Below are positions 35,601-43,907 of a stretch of DNA of 64,000 nucleotides, piece after piece. The translations under genes were made by a program, and so were the position numbers. Each line of letters opens with the position of its first letter. The stretch's first letter is position 1. This DNA comes from Byssovorax sp. (GTDB lineage: Bacteria; Myxococcota_A; Polyangia; Polyangiales; Polyangiaceae): assembly GCA_025362495.1 (NCBI GenBank), contig JANYGI010000027.1, positions 39,626-103,625 of the forward strand, in the 5' to 3' direction. A model generated the notes under the pieces. The model was not told the origin of the DNA and made no database searches. It saw only the letters and a program-made list of their open reading frames with translations.

Positions 35601-35757
35601 GGGGCGTGAGGCAAACCCCGTTGGCGATGGAGCAGAACTCGGTGTCCGCGCACTCGGCGCTCGATCCGCAGGTCCCCTGACAGCCCCACGAGACGGACAG
35701 GGCGACGGCGAACAGGCCCATGCCGGCGGCGGCGGCCAATCGAAGCGGTAACGACAT
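32680..35757 (-). CDS. Secreted Kazal-repeat plus FG-GAP/VCBS beta-propeller protein
   Basis: The 1025-residue protein has a signal peptide, about 240 residues with three Kazal cores (PVCGCDGKTYSNSCEA type) nearly identical to the protein at 18068-18847, a short Cys-rich linker (CVPVDDGNACTDDVC, about 262-330) and then about 14 FG-GAP/VCBS repeats of the form DLNGDGKLDLAVAN...VSVLLNQGNGTFA (about 345-1025). The repeats should form beta-propellers with Ca-binding Asp loops. It is probably a surface or released protein joining protease inhibition to adhesion. Repeats are highly similar to each other at DNA level, so copy number may vary. Confidence 0.85.
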   Translation of the reverse strand: MSLPLRLAAAAGMGLFAVALSVSWGCQGTCGSSAECADTEFCSIANGVCLTPRSLGFCKAKPDTCADVLSPVCGCDGKTYSNSCEASIAGASVAAAGVCGATCGGPTAVKCGADQFCDFMPGTCGSASPAGACVSPPASCAASSSPVCGCDLKTYTSACEASKAMVSLFAAGECPCGGPDNLACEDGRYCQLAAGACLGPNASGQCKLPPTDCSSVKSPVCGCDGTVYENACEAAKALVSITGTATCTKGDGGVTGSSGSGGCVPVDDGNACTDDVCVGGAPAHLSKADGVTCDDGDACTKTDTCEAGVCVGTAPVVCSGGTTCVAGTCVSLLCSGAIGLPGLPLPHTGASPYSVRMVDLNGDGKLDLAVANHVANSISVLINLGHGIFAAKVDYGAGQGPHDIAAANLNADAFPDLVVPNNFGTTVSVLLNQGNGIFAAKVDYAAGAAPVAVATADLNADGCVDIAVADHADVGTVSVLLGKCNGTFSPLVSYPVGKQPRGIAVADLNGDGKPDLALVNEYSDNLSVLLNQGNGTFAAAVNHAVGSQPRGIAALDVNGDGKPDLVAASGDGTVSVLLGLGAGSFAPRVDYDGGFGIVSLAAADLDGDLKPDLAVARFSGNLVNVLMNKGNGTFLPVVSYDAGTNPAWMDAADLNGDGKLDLAVASAGADTVNVLLNQGKGTFVTGPASYTVGMQPRQVETADLDGDGKADLVVANGASNNVSVLRNQGKGAFAAKIDYAAGTLPVSAALGDLTGDGRADVAVANSTSNNVSVLLNQGNGTLLAAVSYAAGTAPASIVMGDVNADGKLDLVVANSGSNNVSVLLGKGNGTFAAAVSYAAGTQPGSVALVDANGDGELDLAIANSGSNDVSVLLNQGNGTFAAGTSHGAALGPAWITSADIDGDGKPDLVVANKLAGNVSVLLNQGNGIFAAAVNYAAGAAPTSVAAVDLNSDGKLDLAVTSGVSGNVSVLVNQGNGAFAAPIGYVAGAGSSSIAAADLDGDGRTDLAVSNQGGASVTVMLTACIP

Positions 35758-35892
35758 GGTCGTTCCTGATCTATCAGAACGCGCGCGGCGTCACGAGGCC
35801 CCCGCGTCGCTGCTCGCCGCGTCACGCCGCCCTTCGTCGTCGGCGATGTTCAGATCGATATCTCGCGGCGCAGATTTGCGTACCATGTGGCG

Positions 35893-38241
35893 ATGCCCAC
35901 CGCGCTCCGCACCGCGCTCGCCCTGATCGTGATCGCCGAAGCCGCCTCCTGCTCGGGGGGACGCGAGACGCCGCCCGTCGTCGACGCCGGCCCTGATCCC
36001 GTTCCCGACGCAGGCGCGCCGGACGTCATCAAGCCGCAAGTGCCTGTCTCACCGCTCTTCATCGGCAGCGGCGGCTTCGCGTACGCGTTCGGCAGCGCCT
36101 TCCCCGGCGCGGCGGCGCCCCAGGGGCTCGCGAAGGTCGGCCCCGACACCAGCGGTCCCTGGGGGACGATTCGCTTCCTCCATTTCTCCGGGTACTGGTA
36201 CGGCGACGACACCATCCAGGGCTTCTCTCACCTCCACCTCGAGGGCACCGGCGCGACCGACTATGGCATCCTCTCGGTGATGCCGAGCGACGGATTCGAC
36301 GCCTCGCGCACCACCTGCGACGGCTACGGATCGAAGTTCGCCAAGGCGAGCGAGTCCGCCGTTCCGGGCCTCTATGCCGTCACCCTCGATCGCGGGAACA
36401 TCCGCGCCGAGATCACCGCCACGCCCCACGGCGCTCACCACCGCTACACCTTCCCGAAGGGCGCCACGGCGGCCCACGTCATCGTCGATCTCGGGCACCA
36501 CCTCGACAGCGGCACGGTCGACGGCATCGACTTCACCCTCGATCCCGCCGCGCAGAAGGTGACTGGCAAGCTCCACAGCATGGGAGGCATGTCCAAGGGC
36601 TTTGGCGGCTACGAGCTCTTCTTCGCGGCGCAGGCCCGCTCTCCGTGGACGGCGAGCCAGGTGTGGTCGGCCGGGATCGCGCCCGCGCCGGGGACGACGG
36701 CGACCGGCACCGACGCGGGCTTCGACCTCGCCTTCGATCCCGCGACGACGGGCCCGATCGAGCTGCAGTTCGGGATCTCCCTCGTGTCGATCGACGAGGC
36801 CGAAAAGAACCTCGCCGCCGAGCTCCCGGCCTGGGATTTCGCGGGCACCGCCAAGAAGACGGCCGCCGCATGGGACGCGCTCACGAGCCGGGTCAAGGTC
36901 ACCGGCGGCACCACGGCCCAGCGCGATCAGATGTCGGCCGCGCTCTATCACGCCTTCCTGATGCCCACCGTGATGAGCGACGTCGACGGCAGCTACAAAG
37001 GCATGGACGGGCAGCTCCACACCGCGACCGACTTTCGCTACGTGACCGACATGTCCCTCTGGGACACCTATCGAACGCTGCACCCGCTCTACGCGCTGAT
37101 CGCCCCGGTCGAGGCGCTCGACGCGGTGAAGTCGCTCCACGAGAAGGCCAAGCAAGGGGGCTTCTTCCCCAAGTGGCCAATCGCCACGGGCGAGGCCGGG
37201 ACGATGATCGGCGCCAGCGCGGAGATCGTGGTGTCCGACGCATGGCAGAAGGGCATCAAGGGGTTCGACGCCGAGGGGGCCTATCAGGTCCTCCGCGCCG
37301 CGGCGATGGATCCCGTGGCGCCGGCCGGCGGCCGCGGCGGGCGCGAGCAGATCGAAGACTACATGAAGCTCGGGTACGTGCCGGCCACGGTCGGAGGCTC
37401 GGTGTCGCGCAGCACCGAGTACGCCTGCGACGACCTCGCCCTGGCCGACCTCGCGGCCGGCCTCGGGCACGCCGCCGACGCCGCCGCGCTCCGCAAGCGG
37501 GCGACGGGCTACCACGCGCTCTTCGACGCCACCACGGGGTTCCTCTGGGCCCGGAACGCCGACGGCTCGTTCAACTCCGACGCTCACGATGATCCGACCG
37601 CGTTCCTCGAGCAGTTCACCGAGGCCAACGCCTGGCAGAGCCTCTGGCTCGTCGAGCGCGACGCCGAGGGGATAGCCACTCTCCTCGGAGGCCACGAAAA
37701 GGCCGTGGAGAAGCTCTCCCAGATGTTCGATCTCACGAAGACCGAGTGGGACCAGCTCGACACCACCGATCCGCTGAAGAGCGCCGGCCAGCGCCCCTAT
37801 TACTGGGCTGGCAACGAGGGTGACATGCACGTGGCTTATCTTTTCGCCGACTTCGGGCGCCCCGATCTGACGCAGCGGTGGGTGGCCTGGGCGCGCGAGA
37901 ACCTCTTTGGCCCCGGCGCCGAGGGGCTGCCCGGCAACGACGACGGCGGCACGATGTCCGCCTGGTACGTCTGGAGCTCTCTCGGCTTCTACCCGATCGC
38001 CGGGAGTGACCGTTACGTCATCGGTACTCCGCTGTTCCCGCACGCCGAGATCGCCGTCGCCGGCGGTACGTTCACCGTCGACGCCGACGACGCCGGGCCC
38101 GGCAACGTCTACGTGCAATCGGCCGAGCTCAACGGCAAATCCTTGACGAAGGCCGAGATTCATCACAGTGATCTGAAGTCGGGAGGCTCCCTCCACTTCA
38201 AGATGGGCAAGAGTCCCAGCGCCTGGGGTCGAGAGGGCTGA
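35893..38241 (+). CDS. GH92 family alpha-mannosidase, lipoprotein
   Basis: About 782 residues from ATG 35893 (GTG 35887 is possible). A signal peptide ends near AEAASC (Cys about 21), followed by a Pro/Asp linker and the two-part GH92 enzyme. Typical blocks are visible: FPGAAAPQGLAKVGPDTSG and GFSHLHLEGTGATDYG in the N-terminal domain, then SLWDTYRTLHPLYALI, YYWAGNEGDMHVAYLF, GNDDGGTMSAWYVWSSLGFYP and VIGTPLFPHAEI in the catalytic barrel. GH92 enzymes are Ca-dependent exo-alpha-mannosidases acting on eukaryotic glycans or mannans, which suits growth on fungi or yeast. It is a single gene. Confidence 0.92.
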   Translation: MPTALRTALALIVIAEAASCSGGRETPPVVDAGPDPVPDAGAPDVIKPQVPVSPLFIGSGGFAYAFGSAFPGAAAPQGLAKVGPDTSGPWGTIRFLHFSGYWYGDDTIQGFSHLHLEGTGATDYGILSVMPSDGFDASRTTCDGYGSKFAKASESAVPGLYAVTLDRGNIRAEITATPHGAHHRYTFPKGATAAHVIVDLGHHLDSGTVDGIDFTLDPAAQKVTGKLHSMGGMSKGFGGYELFFAAQARSPWTASQVWSAGIAPAPGTTATGTDAGFDLAFDPATTGPIELQFGISLVSIDEAEKNLAAELPAWDFAGTAKKTAAAWDALTSRVKVTGGTTAQRDQMSAALYHAFLMPTVMSDVDGSYKGMDGQLHTATDFRYVTDMSLWDTYRTLHPLYALIAPVEALDAVKSLHEKAKQGGFFPKWPIATGEAGTMIGASAEIVVSDAWQKGIKGFDAEGAYQVLRAAAMDPVAPAGGRGGREQIEDYMKLGYVPATVGGSVSRSTEYACDDLALADLAAGLGHAADAAALRKRATGYHALFDATTGFLWARNADGSFNSDAHDDPTAFLEQFTEANAWQSLWLVERDAEGIATLLGGHEKAVEKLSQMFDLTKTEWDQLDTTDPLKSAGQRPYYWAGNEGDMHVAYLFADFGRPDLTQRWVAWARENLFGPGAEGLPGNDDGGTMSAWYVWSSLGFYPIAGSDRYVIGTPLFPHAEIAVAGGTFTVDADDAGPGNVYVQSAELNGKSLTKAEIHHSDLKSGGSLHFKMGKSPSAWGREG

Positions 38242-38272
38242 CGGCCACGCCCCCGCGGCATCCAACCGGGGG

Positions 38273-39067
38273 ATGCCTGCTGTCCTCGTCACTCAGGCTT
38301 ACTCGTTCGCGTCGCGCTTCGTGCTGCGCGACGTGCAGTCCCTCTTCCCGTCGGCGACGATCCAGCGCCTCGGCAAGACGGAGCTACGCGTCGCCTGGGC
38401 GCGCGACTCCGTCGCTCATGCCTTCGATTTCGGGGCGCTGGTGTTCATCAACGTGCCCGACGCGGTGCGCGCGGCCGTCCTCGATCGGTTCATCGCGGCG
38501 TTCCCGCGCGAGCCCCACGCGCCGCTGCGCGAAGAGTTCCTCGTCGAGGTCCGGGAAGGGGAGCCGGCGTCGGTCGAGGCCGAGTTCGATCGTGTGATCG
38601 TCCCGACCATCGATTCTGCCACGCTGTCGGTGATTACCCGGGTCCTCGCGCAGTCGATATCCCTCGATTACTACGACGAGGACGCCCAGGCGATCCTCAA
38701 CCGGGTCGGAGCGATCGCCTCCGAGGTCGCCGAGCTCGGGCGCCCTCGCGGCCGTCGCCGCGATCTCGTGCGCTTCGTCGGGGCCGCCATCGCGTCGCAG
38801 GCGGAGATCATCAGCGCGATAGCCCTCCTCGACAAGCCCCAGATCACCTGGGACGACGAGCTCGCCGATCAGCTCCACACCAAGCTCACGCGCGCGCTCG
38901 AGGTCGCCGAGCGCCACGCCGCCCTGAACGCCAAGCTGCACACCATCCGCGACGCCCTGACTGCCCTGCTCGAGCTCGGGTCGGAGCAGCGGATGCTGGT
39001 GCTGGAGGTCGCCGTGGTGCTGCTCATCGCCCTGGAAATCCTGGTCGGATTCCTCCGCGTACACTGA
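38273..39067 (+). CDS. DUF155 (RMND1/Sif2-like) membrane-anchored protein
   Basis: The 264-residue protein has the DUF155 pattern: FDFGALVFINVPD (about 50-62), REEFLVEV, ISLDYYDEDAQAIL, and a C-terminal coiled helix (HTKLTRALEVAERHAALNAKL) ending in one transmembrane segment (LVLEVAVVLLIALEILVGFL, about 242-261). Relatives include mitochondrial RMND1 and yeast Sad1-interacting factor 2; their biochemical role is not known. It begins 31 bp after the GH92 stop on the same strand, but the functional link is unclear. Confidence 0.85.
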   Translation: MPAVLVTQAYSFASRFVLRDVQSLFPSATIQRLGKTELRVAWARDSVAHAFDFGALVFINVPDAVRAAVLDRFIAAFPREPHAPLREEFLVEVREGEPASVEAEFDRVIVPTIDSATLSVITRVLAQSISLDYYDEDAQAILNRVGAIASEVAELGRPRGRRRDLVRFVGAAIASQAEIISAIALLDKPQITWDDELADQLHTKLTRALEVAERHAALNAKLHTIRDALTALLELGSEQRMLVLEVAVVLLIALEILVGFLRVH

Positions 39068-39165
39068 CGCTGTCGCCCCGGACGCGCCCCGCGGCGCTCG
39101 ATCCACGGGCGCCCACCGACAGCCGCGCATGGCCCGGCGGCGCCGGATCGCCTAGTCTCGGGCTC

Positions 39166-39924
39166 ATGCTTCGACCCAGCGCGCTTTCTCTGCTCTCTCC
39201 GCTCTTTCTCGTCCTCGCGGCCTGCGGCAGCACGGGCGCCCTGCACGGCTCCGGAGGCGAGGGCGCCGGCAGCTCCGCGGCGACCACGGGGAGCGGGACG
39301 ACGACCGATCCGGCCTGCGTCGATCCGATCGATCACGCCGGCGACGCCACGTTCTACGCGGCGGATGGCTCCGGCAACTGCAGCTTCGATCCCACCGGCG
39401 ATCTCCTGATCGGAGCGATGAACCAGGCTGACTACGCCGGATCGGCGGCCTGCGGCGCCTGCGCTCACCTCGTCGGGCCGAGCGGCGAGGTCACGGTGAA
39501 GGTCGTCGATCAGTGCCCGGAGTGCATGCCGGGCGACATCGATCTCAGCCCCGAGGCGTTCTCGCACCTGGCCGATCAATCGCTGGGGCGCGTCGGCATC
39601 CACTGGAAATACGTGGCCTGCGACGTGACTGGCCCGCTCGTTTACCACTTCAAGGAGGGGAGCAACTCCTTCTGGACCGCGGTGCAGATCCGCGGCGCGC
39701 GCTACGCGATAGCGAAGGTCGAGGTCGAGAACGACGGCCATCAGTACGTGGAGGTCAATCGACTCGACTACAACTACTTCGTCGCCGACGCGGGGATGGG
39801 GCCCGGGCCGTACGCGTTCCGGGTCACGGACGTGAAGGGCGGCGTCGTGGAAGACACCGGGATCCCGCTCATCGCTGGTGGCGACGCGGCAGGGGCGTCG
39901 CAGCTCCCGATCTGCGCCCCGTAG
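39166..39924 (+). CDS. Expansin-like (EXLX1-type) lipoprotein
   Basis: The 252-residue protein has a lipoprotein signal ending LVLAAC (Cys about 20), a Gly/Ser/Thr linker (about 22-48) and the two expansin domains. The double-psi beta-barrel comprises GDATFYAADGSGNCSF, CGACAHLVGPSGEVTVKVVDQCPECMPGDIDLS-like blocks and SLGRVGIHWKYVAC. The second, carbohydrate-binding domain includes WTAVQIRGARYAIAKVEV and GPYAFRVTD. Expansins loosen cellulose or chitin-like walls without hydrolysis. Anchoring at the cell surface fits contact with plant or fungal material. It is a single gene. Confidence 0.88.
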   Translation: MLRPSALSLLSPLFLVLAACGSTGALHGSGGEGAGSSAATTGSGTTTDPACVDPIDHAGDATFYAADGSGNCSFDPTGDLLIGAMNQADYAGSAACGACAHLVGPSGEVTVKVVDQCPECMPGDIDLSPEAFSHLADQSLGRVGIHWKYVACDVTGPLVYHFKEGSNSFWTAVQIRGARYAIAKVEVENDGHQYVEVNRLDYNYFVADAGMGPGPYAFRVTDVKGGVVEDTGIPLIAGGDAAGASQLPICAP

Positions 39925-40032
39925 CGGCTTCGCGCGACAGGGCCTCTCCCCGGCCCACGACCCCCCTGAAACGCGGCGACGATCGTCCTCCAAAAATGGA
40001 CGATCAATGTCCGATGGTGACCGCACGGATGC

Positions 40033-40061
40033 TTGAAACGAAGCGTTCGGATGGGTATCAT
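40033..40061 (+). promoter_or_regulatory. Candidate sigma70-type promoter of the VWA gene
   Basis: TTGAAA (40033-40038), a 17-bp spacer and TATCAT (40056-40061) form a near-consensus housekeeping promoter in the 222-bp gap before the VWA gene. The leader would be about 80 nt. The remainder of this gap shows no gene. Confidence 0.6.
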
Positions 40062-40146
40062 CTTGTTCATCAGTCGCCGCCAACCGTGACCGCTCGGCCC
40101 CACGGATCCCCCTCGATCCCGGCCGCGCCAGAACAGGGGTCTTTCC

Positions 40147-41214
40147 ATGATCGACAACGCCATCGAAGTCGTCTTCAGCTTTGACACCACCGGCAGCATG
40201 TACCCGTGCCTCACCCAGGTCCGGAAGAAGATCAAGAGCACCGTCACCCGCCTGATGAAGGAGATCCCGGGGATCCGCATCGGCGTCATCGCCCACGGCG
40301 ACTACTGCGACAAGGGCTCCACCTACGTGACGAAGGCGCTCGATTTGACGGACGACGTCGAGAAGATCTGCCGCTTCGTCGAGCGCGTGGAGGCCACGGG
40401 CGGGGGCGATGCGCCGGAGTGCTACGAGCTCGTGCTCCACGAGGCTCAATCGCTCTCGTGGACCCCGGCGTACCAGAAGTGCTTCGTGCTGATCGGCGAC
40501 GACGTGCCCCATGGCCCGACCCAGAACCCGCAGAAGCTCAACTGGCGCGACGAGGTCGACAAGCTCGCGAAGAAGGGGATCCCCGTGTACGGCGTGCAGG
40601 CGCTCGGCCGCAAGCACGCGACCCCGTTCTACCGCGAGCTTGCCGAGAAATCGGGCGGATTTCACCTCGATCTCGACCAGTTTGCCTACATCACCGATCT
40701 GGTCCTGGCCATTTGCTACAAGCAGTCTTCCGACCAGAAGCTGGAGGCGTACGAGAAGGAGATCGTCGATCAGGGCCGCCTCGATCGGAGCCTGAACAAC
40801 CTCTTCAACACCATGATGAAGCGCGAAAAACCGGCGCGGACCTTCGCCGCGGCGGACCTCCACGCCGTCCCGCCGGGGCGCTTCCAGGTGCTCGCGGTCG
40901 ACGCCGATACGCCGATCAAGAGCCTGGTGCTCGAGAACGGGCTCCGCTTCAAGGTGGGCCGCGGCTTCTACGAGTTCACCAAGACGGAGACGATCCAGGC
41001 GGGAAAAGAGGTGGTGTTGATGGACAAGAAGACCGGCGATCGCTTCAGCGGCCACAAGGCGAGGGAGCTTCTGGGGCTGCCCGACGGTGAGACGACGCGG
41101 CTCAAGCCGACGAGCCTGGAGAAGTACGCCGTCTTCGTCCAGAGCACGTCGGCGAATCGAAAGCTGATGGGCGGGACTCGGTTCCTCTACGAGGTCGAGG
41201 ACTGGGCGGCCTGA
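40147..41214 (+). CDS. von Willebrand factor A domain protein
   Basis: The 355-residue cytosolic protein has a VWA domain (about 1-200) with a MIDAS-like FDTTGSM motif, ATGGGDAPECYELVLHEA carrying the metal-site Thr/Asp, and the strand CFVLIGDDVPHGP. After a charged helix (YEKEIVDQGRLDRSLNNLF) comes a basic beta-rich C-terminal domain (about 240-355; FQVLAVDADTPIKSLVLENGL). I do not recognise the second domain; its place suggests a protein-binding or processing platform. There is no signal peptide. It is a single gene with its own promoter. Confidence 0.8.
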   Translation: MIDNAIEVVFSFDTTGSMYPCLTQVRKKIKSTVTRLMKEIPGIRIGVIAHGDYCDKGSTYVTKALDLTDDVEKICRFVERVEATGGGDAPECYELVLHEAQSLSWTPAYQKCFVLIGDDVPHGPTQNPQKLNWRDEVDKLAKKGIPVYGVQALGRKHATPFYRELAEKSGGFHLDLDQFAYITDLVLAICYKQSSDQKLEAYEKEIVDQGRLDRSLNNLFNTMMKREKPARTFAAADLHAVPPGRFQVLAVDADTPIKSLVLENGLRFKVGRGFYEFTKTETIQAGKEVVLMDKKTGDRFSGHKARELLGLPDGETTRLKPTSLEKYAVFVQSTSANRKLMGGTRFLYEVEDWAA

Positions 41215-41266
41215 TCCGGCGGCGCGGGCGCGGGACCGCTTCGACGCGGCTCCGCGCCCTCGTCGG

Positions 41267-41401
41267 TCATTTCACCGCGCAGTGCTGCTTGACGCACTTC
41301 GGGGCGCTGGCGGGGCAGTACTGGTCGCCGTCGCACTCCACGCAAACTTGTCCCGCATGCGCGGGACCGGAAGGGCGCACGGCCCCCCGGTCACAGCTCA
41401 C
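41267..41401 (-). pseudogene. Cys-rich secreted-protein fragment
   Basis: A short minus-strand frame (44 residues from a possible GTG) ends with AGQVCVECDGDQYCPASAPKC and then VKQHCAVK, a Cys pattern typical of repeats in myxobacterial lipoproteins. No signal peptide or upstream coding sequence is visible, so it looks like the 3' remnant of a lost gene. Weak evidence. Confidence 0.3.
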
Positions 41402-41464
41402 CCTTCTGCGATCGCGTGCCGCATCTCACGGTGCGCGCGCGCGCTGCCAGGCGCCGGCGGCGCC

Positions 41465-42871
41465 CTATGCCGCGGCGCCGACCGCGCGCCACGAGCGCCA
41501 TTTGCGCGCAGCGAGGTAGCCTATGTGGGCGACCGGCTGCGATCCCGGCTCGAGGATGCGGTGCGCGAAGAGGGCCGCGGCGAGGCGCCCGCCGGCCGAC
41601 GCCGCGAACAGCGCGCGCACGCCGAGCGCGGGGCAGAGCGCGGGCAAGGCGCCGACGAGCGCGCCGCCGGTGATCGATCCGAGGCCGAACGCGAGACCCC
41701 CCGCCATCACGAAGGCCGAGAGCAGCATCGTCCGTGAGCTCTTTGGCCCGATGGCGAGCGGGATCGCGAACGCCGCGAGGCCCTGGCCCGCCAGCAGCAC
41801 TCCATTGATGATCGCGTCGACCGCTATCGGCCAGAGCCGGCCGCGCGCCGCGAGCATCCACAGCGCGGAAGCGAGCGCCGATCCCACCGAGCAAACGACG
41901 AGCACGGGGCGCGCGCCGATGCGATCGAGCACGCGCCCCCAGAGCGGCGTGGCGAACACCCGCGCTCCGGCGAGCACAGCCGTGTAGATGGCCATCCCGG
42001 TGAAGCCGATGTGGAGCGTCTTCAGCATGTACACGGCGGTGAGGCTCGCCGTGAGGCCGAGCGCCAGGCTCCACACCGCCTGGTAGGTGAGGATGCGTCG
42101 CGACGGAGCGTGGGTGAAGGGTCCGGCGAGATCGCGCATGCTGGGCGCGGCAGGTGCGGTCTGGTGGGGATCGTGCTGCCGCTGCATCAACCTCGTGGAG
42201 ATCGCGGCGCTGATCCCGCCGGCGAGCGCCAGCGCCGCGAGCGCCGGGCCGGCCTTTCCGAAGCGCGTCGCGACGTCGAGCGCCGAGCCGGCGGCGAGGG
42301 AAGCCGCCGCGCTGCCGATCGCGCATAGCGCAGTTCGCCGGCCGAAGTAGCGGCCGCGGATGCGGGCGGGCACCAGATCTCCCATCCATGACATCCAGGC
42401 GTTTCCGCCGGCCACCGCGGCGAGCGAGGAGACCGAGACCACCGCGACGAGCCCGATCCGCTTGGCCGCGAGGGAGAGCGGCAGGAACGGGAGCACCGCC
42501 AGCAGAATCAATATCTGGCGGGCGAGCCCGTTGCCGGCGATGGCGACGCGCCGGCGGTCGAAGTGCGCCATGAGCCACGCGGCCGGGAGCTGGAGGAGCT
42601 GTCCGAAGAACGGCAGCGCCCAGAGCACGCCGAGCAGGAACGGCCCGGCGTGGAAGTGGAGCGCCCACGCCGTCGCCATCGCCGAGCCGGCGCAGGCCTG
42701 CACGACCTCCGCGGCGACGCCCTCGGCGGTGCTGGCGGCGAGCGATCGACGCATCGGGCTCGCGCGCATCCCGCCGGCGCGGGGCTCGCCGTCGAGAGGG
42801 GTTTGCGGGGGTGAGACCGGGCGCTCGGCGGCGCCGTCGCCCGAGGGCGTTTGAAGGATTGTCTGGTTCAT
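41465..42871 (-). CDS. MFS transporter
   Basis: About 468 residues from ATG 42871 (MNQTILQTPSG...); the longer frame upstream is not protein-like. There are about 12 hydrophobic helices with MFS features: the loop between helices 2 and 3 (MAHFDRRRVAIAGNG, about 110-124), the internal GRYFGRRTALC, and a second half beginning RRILTYQAVWSLALGL with PLWGRVLDRIGARPVLVV. The substrate is unknown. The region before it (42872-43122) holds only the divergent promoter space. Confidence 0.85.
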   Translation of the reverse strand: MNQTILQTPSGDGAAERPVSPPQTPLDGEPRAGGMRASPMRRSLAASTAEGVAAEVVQACAGSAMATAWALHFHAGPFLLGVLWALPFFGQLLQLPAAWLMAHFDRRRVAIAGNGLARQILILLAVLPFLPLSLAAKRIGLVAVVSVSSLAAVAGGNAWMSWMGDLVPARIRGRYFGRRTALCAIGSAAASLAAGSALDVATRFGKAGPALAALALAGGISAAISTRLMQRQHDPHQTAPAAPSMRDLAGPFTHAPSRRILTYQAVWSLALGLTASLTAVYMLKTLHIGFTGMAIYTAVLAGARVFATPLWGRVLDRIGARPVLVVCSVGSALASALWMLAARGRLWPIAVDAIINGVLLAGQGLAAFAIPLAIGPKSSRTMLLSAFVMAGGLAFGLGSITGGALVGALPALCPALGVRALFAASAGGRLAAALFAHRILEPGSQPVAHIGYLAARKWRSWRAVGAAA

Positions 42872-43122
42872 CGGCGCAGATCCGCGGGGGCGGGGCCGCG
42901 CAGCATGGTGCCCTCGAATCAAACCGCCAGTGCGCAATCGCGGCGCCTTCGTGGCGCTCGTCACCTTCGCACGGACGGCCATCGATCGGAGTGGAGAGGC
43001 CGAATTTGCCTCCCCGGCGCGCGCTGCTCGCTTGACGTCCTCGTGGGCGCCGTGGTCCTCTCTGCCCATGTCCTCGAGCTCGTTCGTCCCGCCTCGTCCC
43101 GCTCGCTGACGGCCGATCGACG

Positions 43123-43479
43123 ATGCCGCTCGTCGCGCTCTGGCTCAAAGCCTTCTTGCTCACCGTCCTCGTCGAGGTGCCGATCGCGGCGGCGCTCCTC
43201 CGCCCGGCCGACCCTCGCCGCGCGCGCCGCGTCGCTCTCGTGCTGTTCGCGAACGTGGCCAGTCACCCCGCGGTCTGGTTCATCTTCCCGGAGCTCGGCT
43301 TACCGCACCTCACGACACTGGTGCTCGCCGAGGCCTGGGCGCTGCTGTCGGAGGCCCTGTTCTACCGGCTGGTCTTCGAGGAGACCGACGCCGTGGAGGC
43401 CCTGGGCATCTCCGCCGTGGCCAACGGAGCCTCGTTCGGGATAGGCCTCCTCGTCCATGCGGCGACGGGCTGGGTCTGA
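43123..43479 (+). CDS. Small hydrophobic membrane protein, unknown function
   Basis: The 118-residue protein has three to four predicted transmembrane helices (ALWLKAFLLTVLVEVPIAAALL, VALVLFANVASHPAVWFIF, LTTLVLAEAWALLSEALFY, and a C-terminal Gly/Ala-rich helix). A conserved-looking Glu in LVEVP and the SEALFYRL stretch recall small integral proteins of unknown role. I do not recognise a named family. It is divergent from the MFS gene and convergent with clpS. Confidence 0.6.
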   Translation: MPLVALWLKAFLLTVLVEVPIAAALLRPADPRRARRVALVLFANVASHPAVWFIFPELGLPHLTTLVLAEAWALLSEALFYRLVFEETDAVEALGISAVANGASFGIGLLVHAATGWV

Positions 43480-43515
43480 CCCGTCATCGCGTCATCGCGT
43501 CACCGCGTCACCGGA

Positions 43516-43851
43516 TCAGTCGTCCTCGGGCTCCACCGTCACGCGGAGCGGCATCCCGTACTCCTTCGCGTGCTCGTGGACCTGGGCGGCCTTCGACTCC
43601 GCGATGTCGCGGAAAAAGACGCCGGCGACCCCGCGGCCGTGCTCGTGCACCGTCATCATGAAGTCGAGCGCGCTCGTCTCCGACATGTGGAAGAAGCGCT
43701 GGAGCACGTCGACCACGAACCACTTCGTCGTGTAATCGTCGTTGTGAAACACGACCTGGAAGCGGCGCACCCGCTCGATCTTCGGAGCCGGCTTCTGCTG
43801 GAGGATGACCTCGCCGTCGGCGTCGCCGCGCTTCGTGGGATCGTGCGCCAT
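43516..43851 (-). CDS. clpS: ATP-dependent Clp protease adaptor ClpS
   Basis: The 111-residue protein matches ClpS: a flexible Lys-rich N-terminus, then FQVVFHNDDYTTKWFVVDVLQRFF (hydrophobic pocket residues Asn/Asp/Asp), the MMTVHEHGRGVAGVF strand-turn with the pocket His, and IAESKAAQVHEHAKEYGMPLRVTVEPED. ClpS delivers N-degron substrates to ClpAP. ATG 43851 is the only start giving a family-like N-terminus. clpA is not adjacent; the neighbour is an RNase Z-like gene 56 bp upstream. Confidence 0.93.
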   Translation of the reverse strand: MAHDPTKRGDADGEVILQQKPAPKIERVRRFQVVFHNDDYTTKWFVVDVLQRFFHMSETSALDFMMTVHEHGRGVAGVFFRDIAESKAAQVHEHAKEYGMPLRVTVEPEDD

Positions 43852-43907
43852 GGAAGGCGACGTAGATCGCCCGCGGGCGCGGCGCAATGCGGGCGAGAGC
43901 GCCGCCG

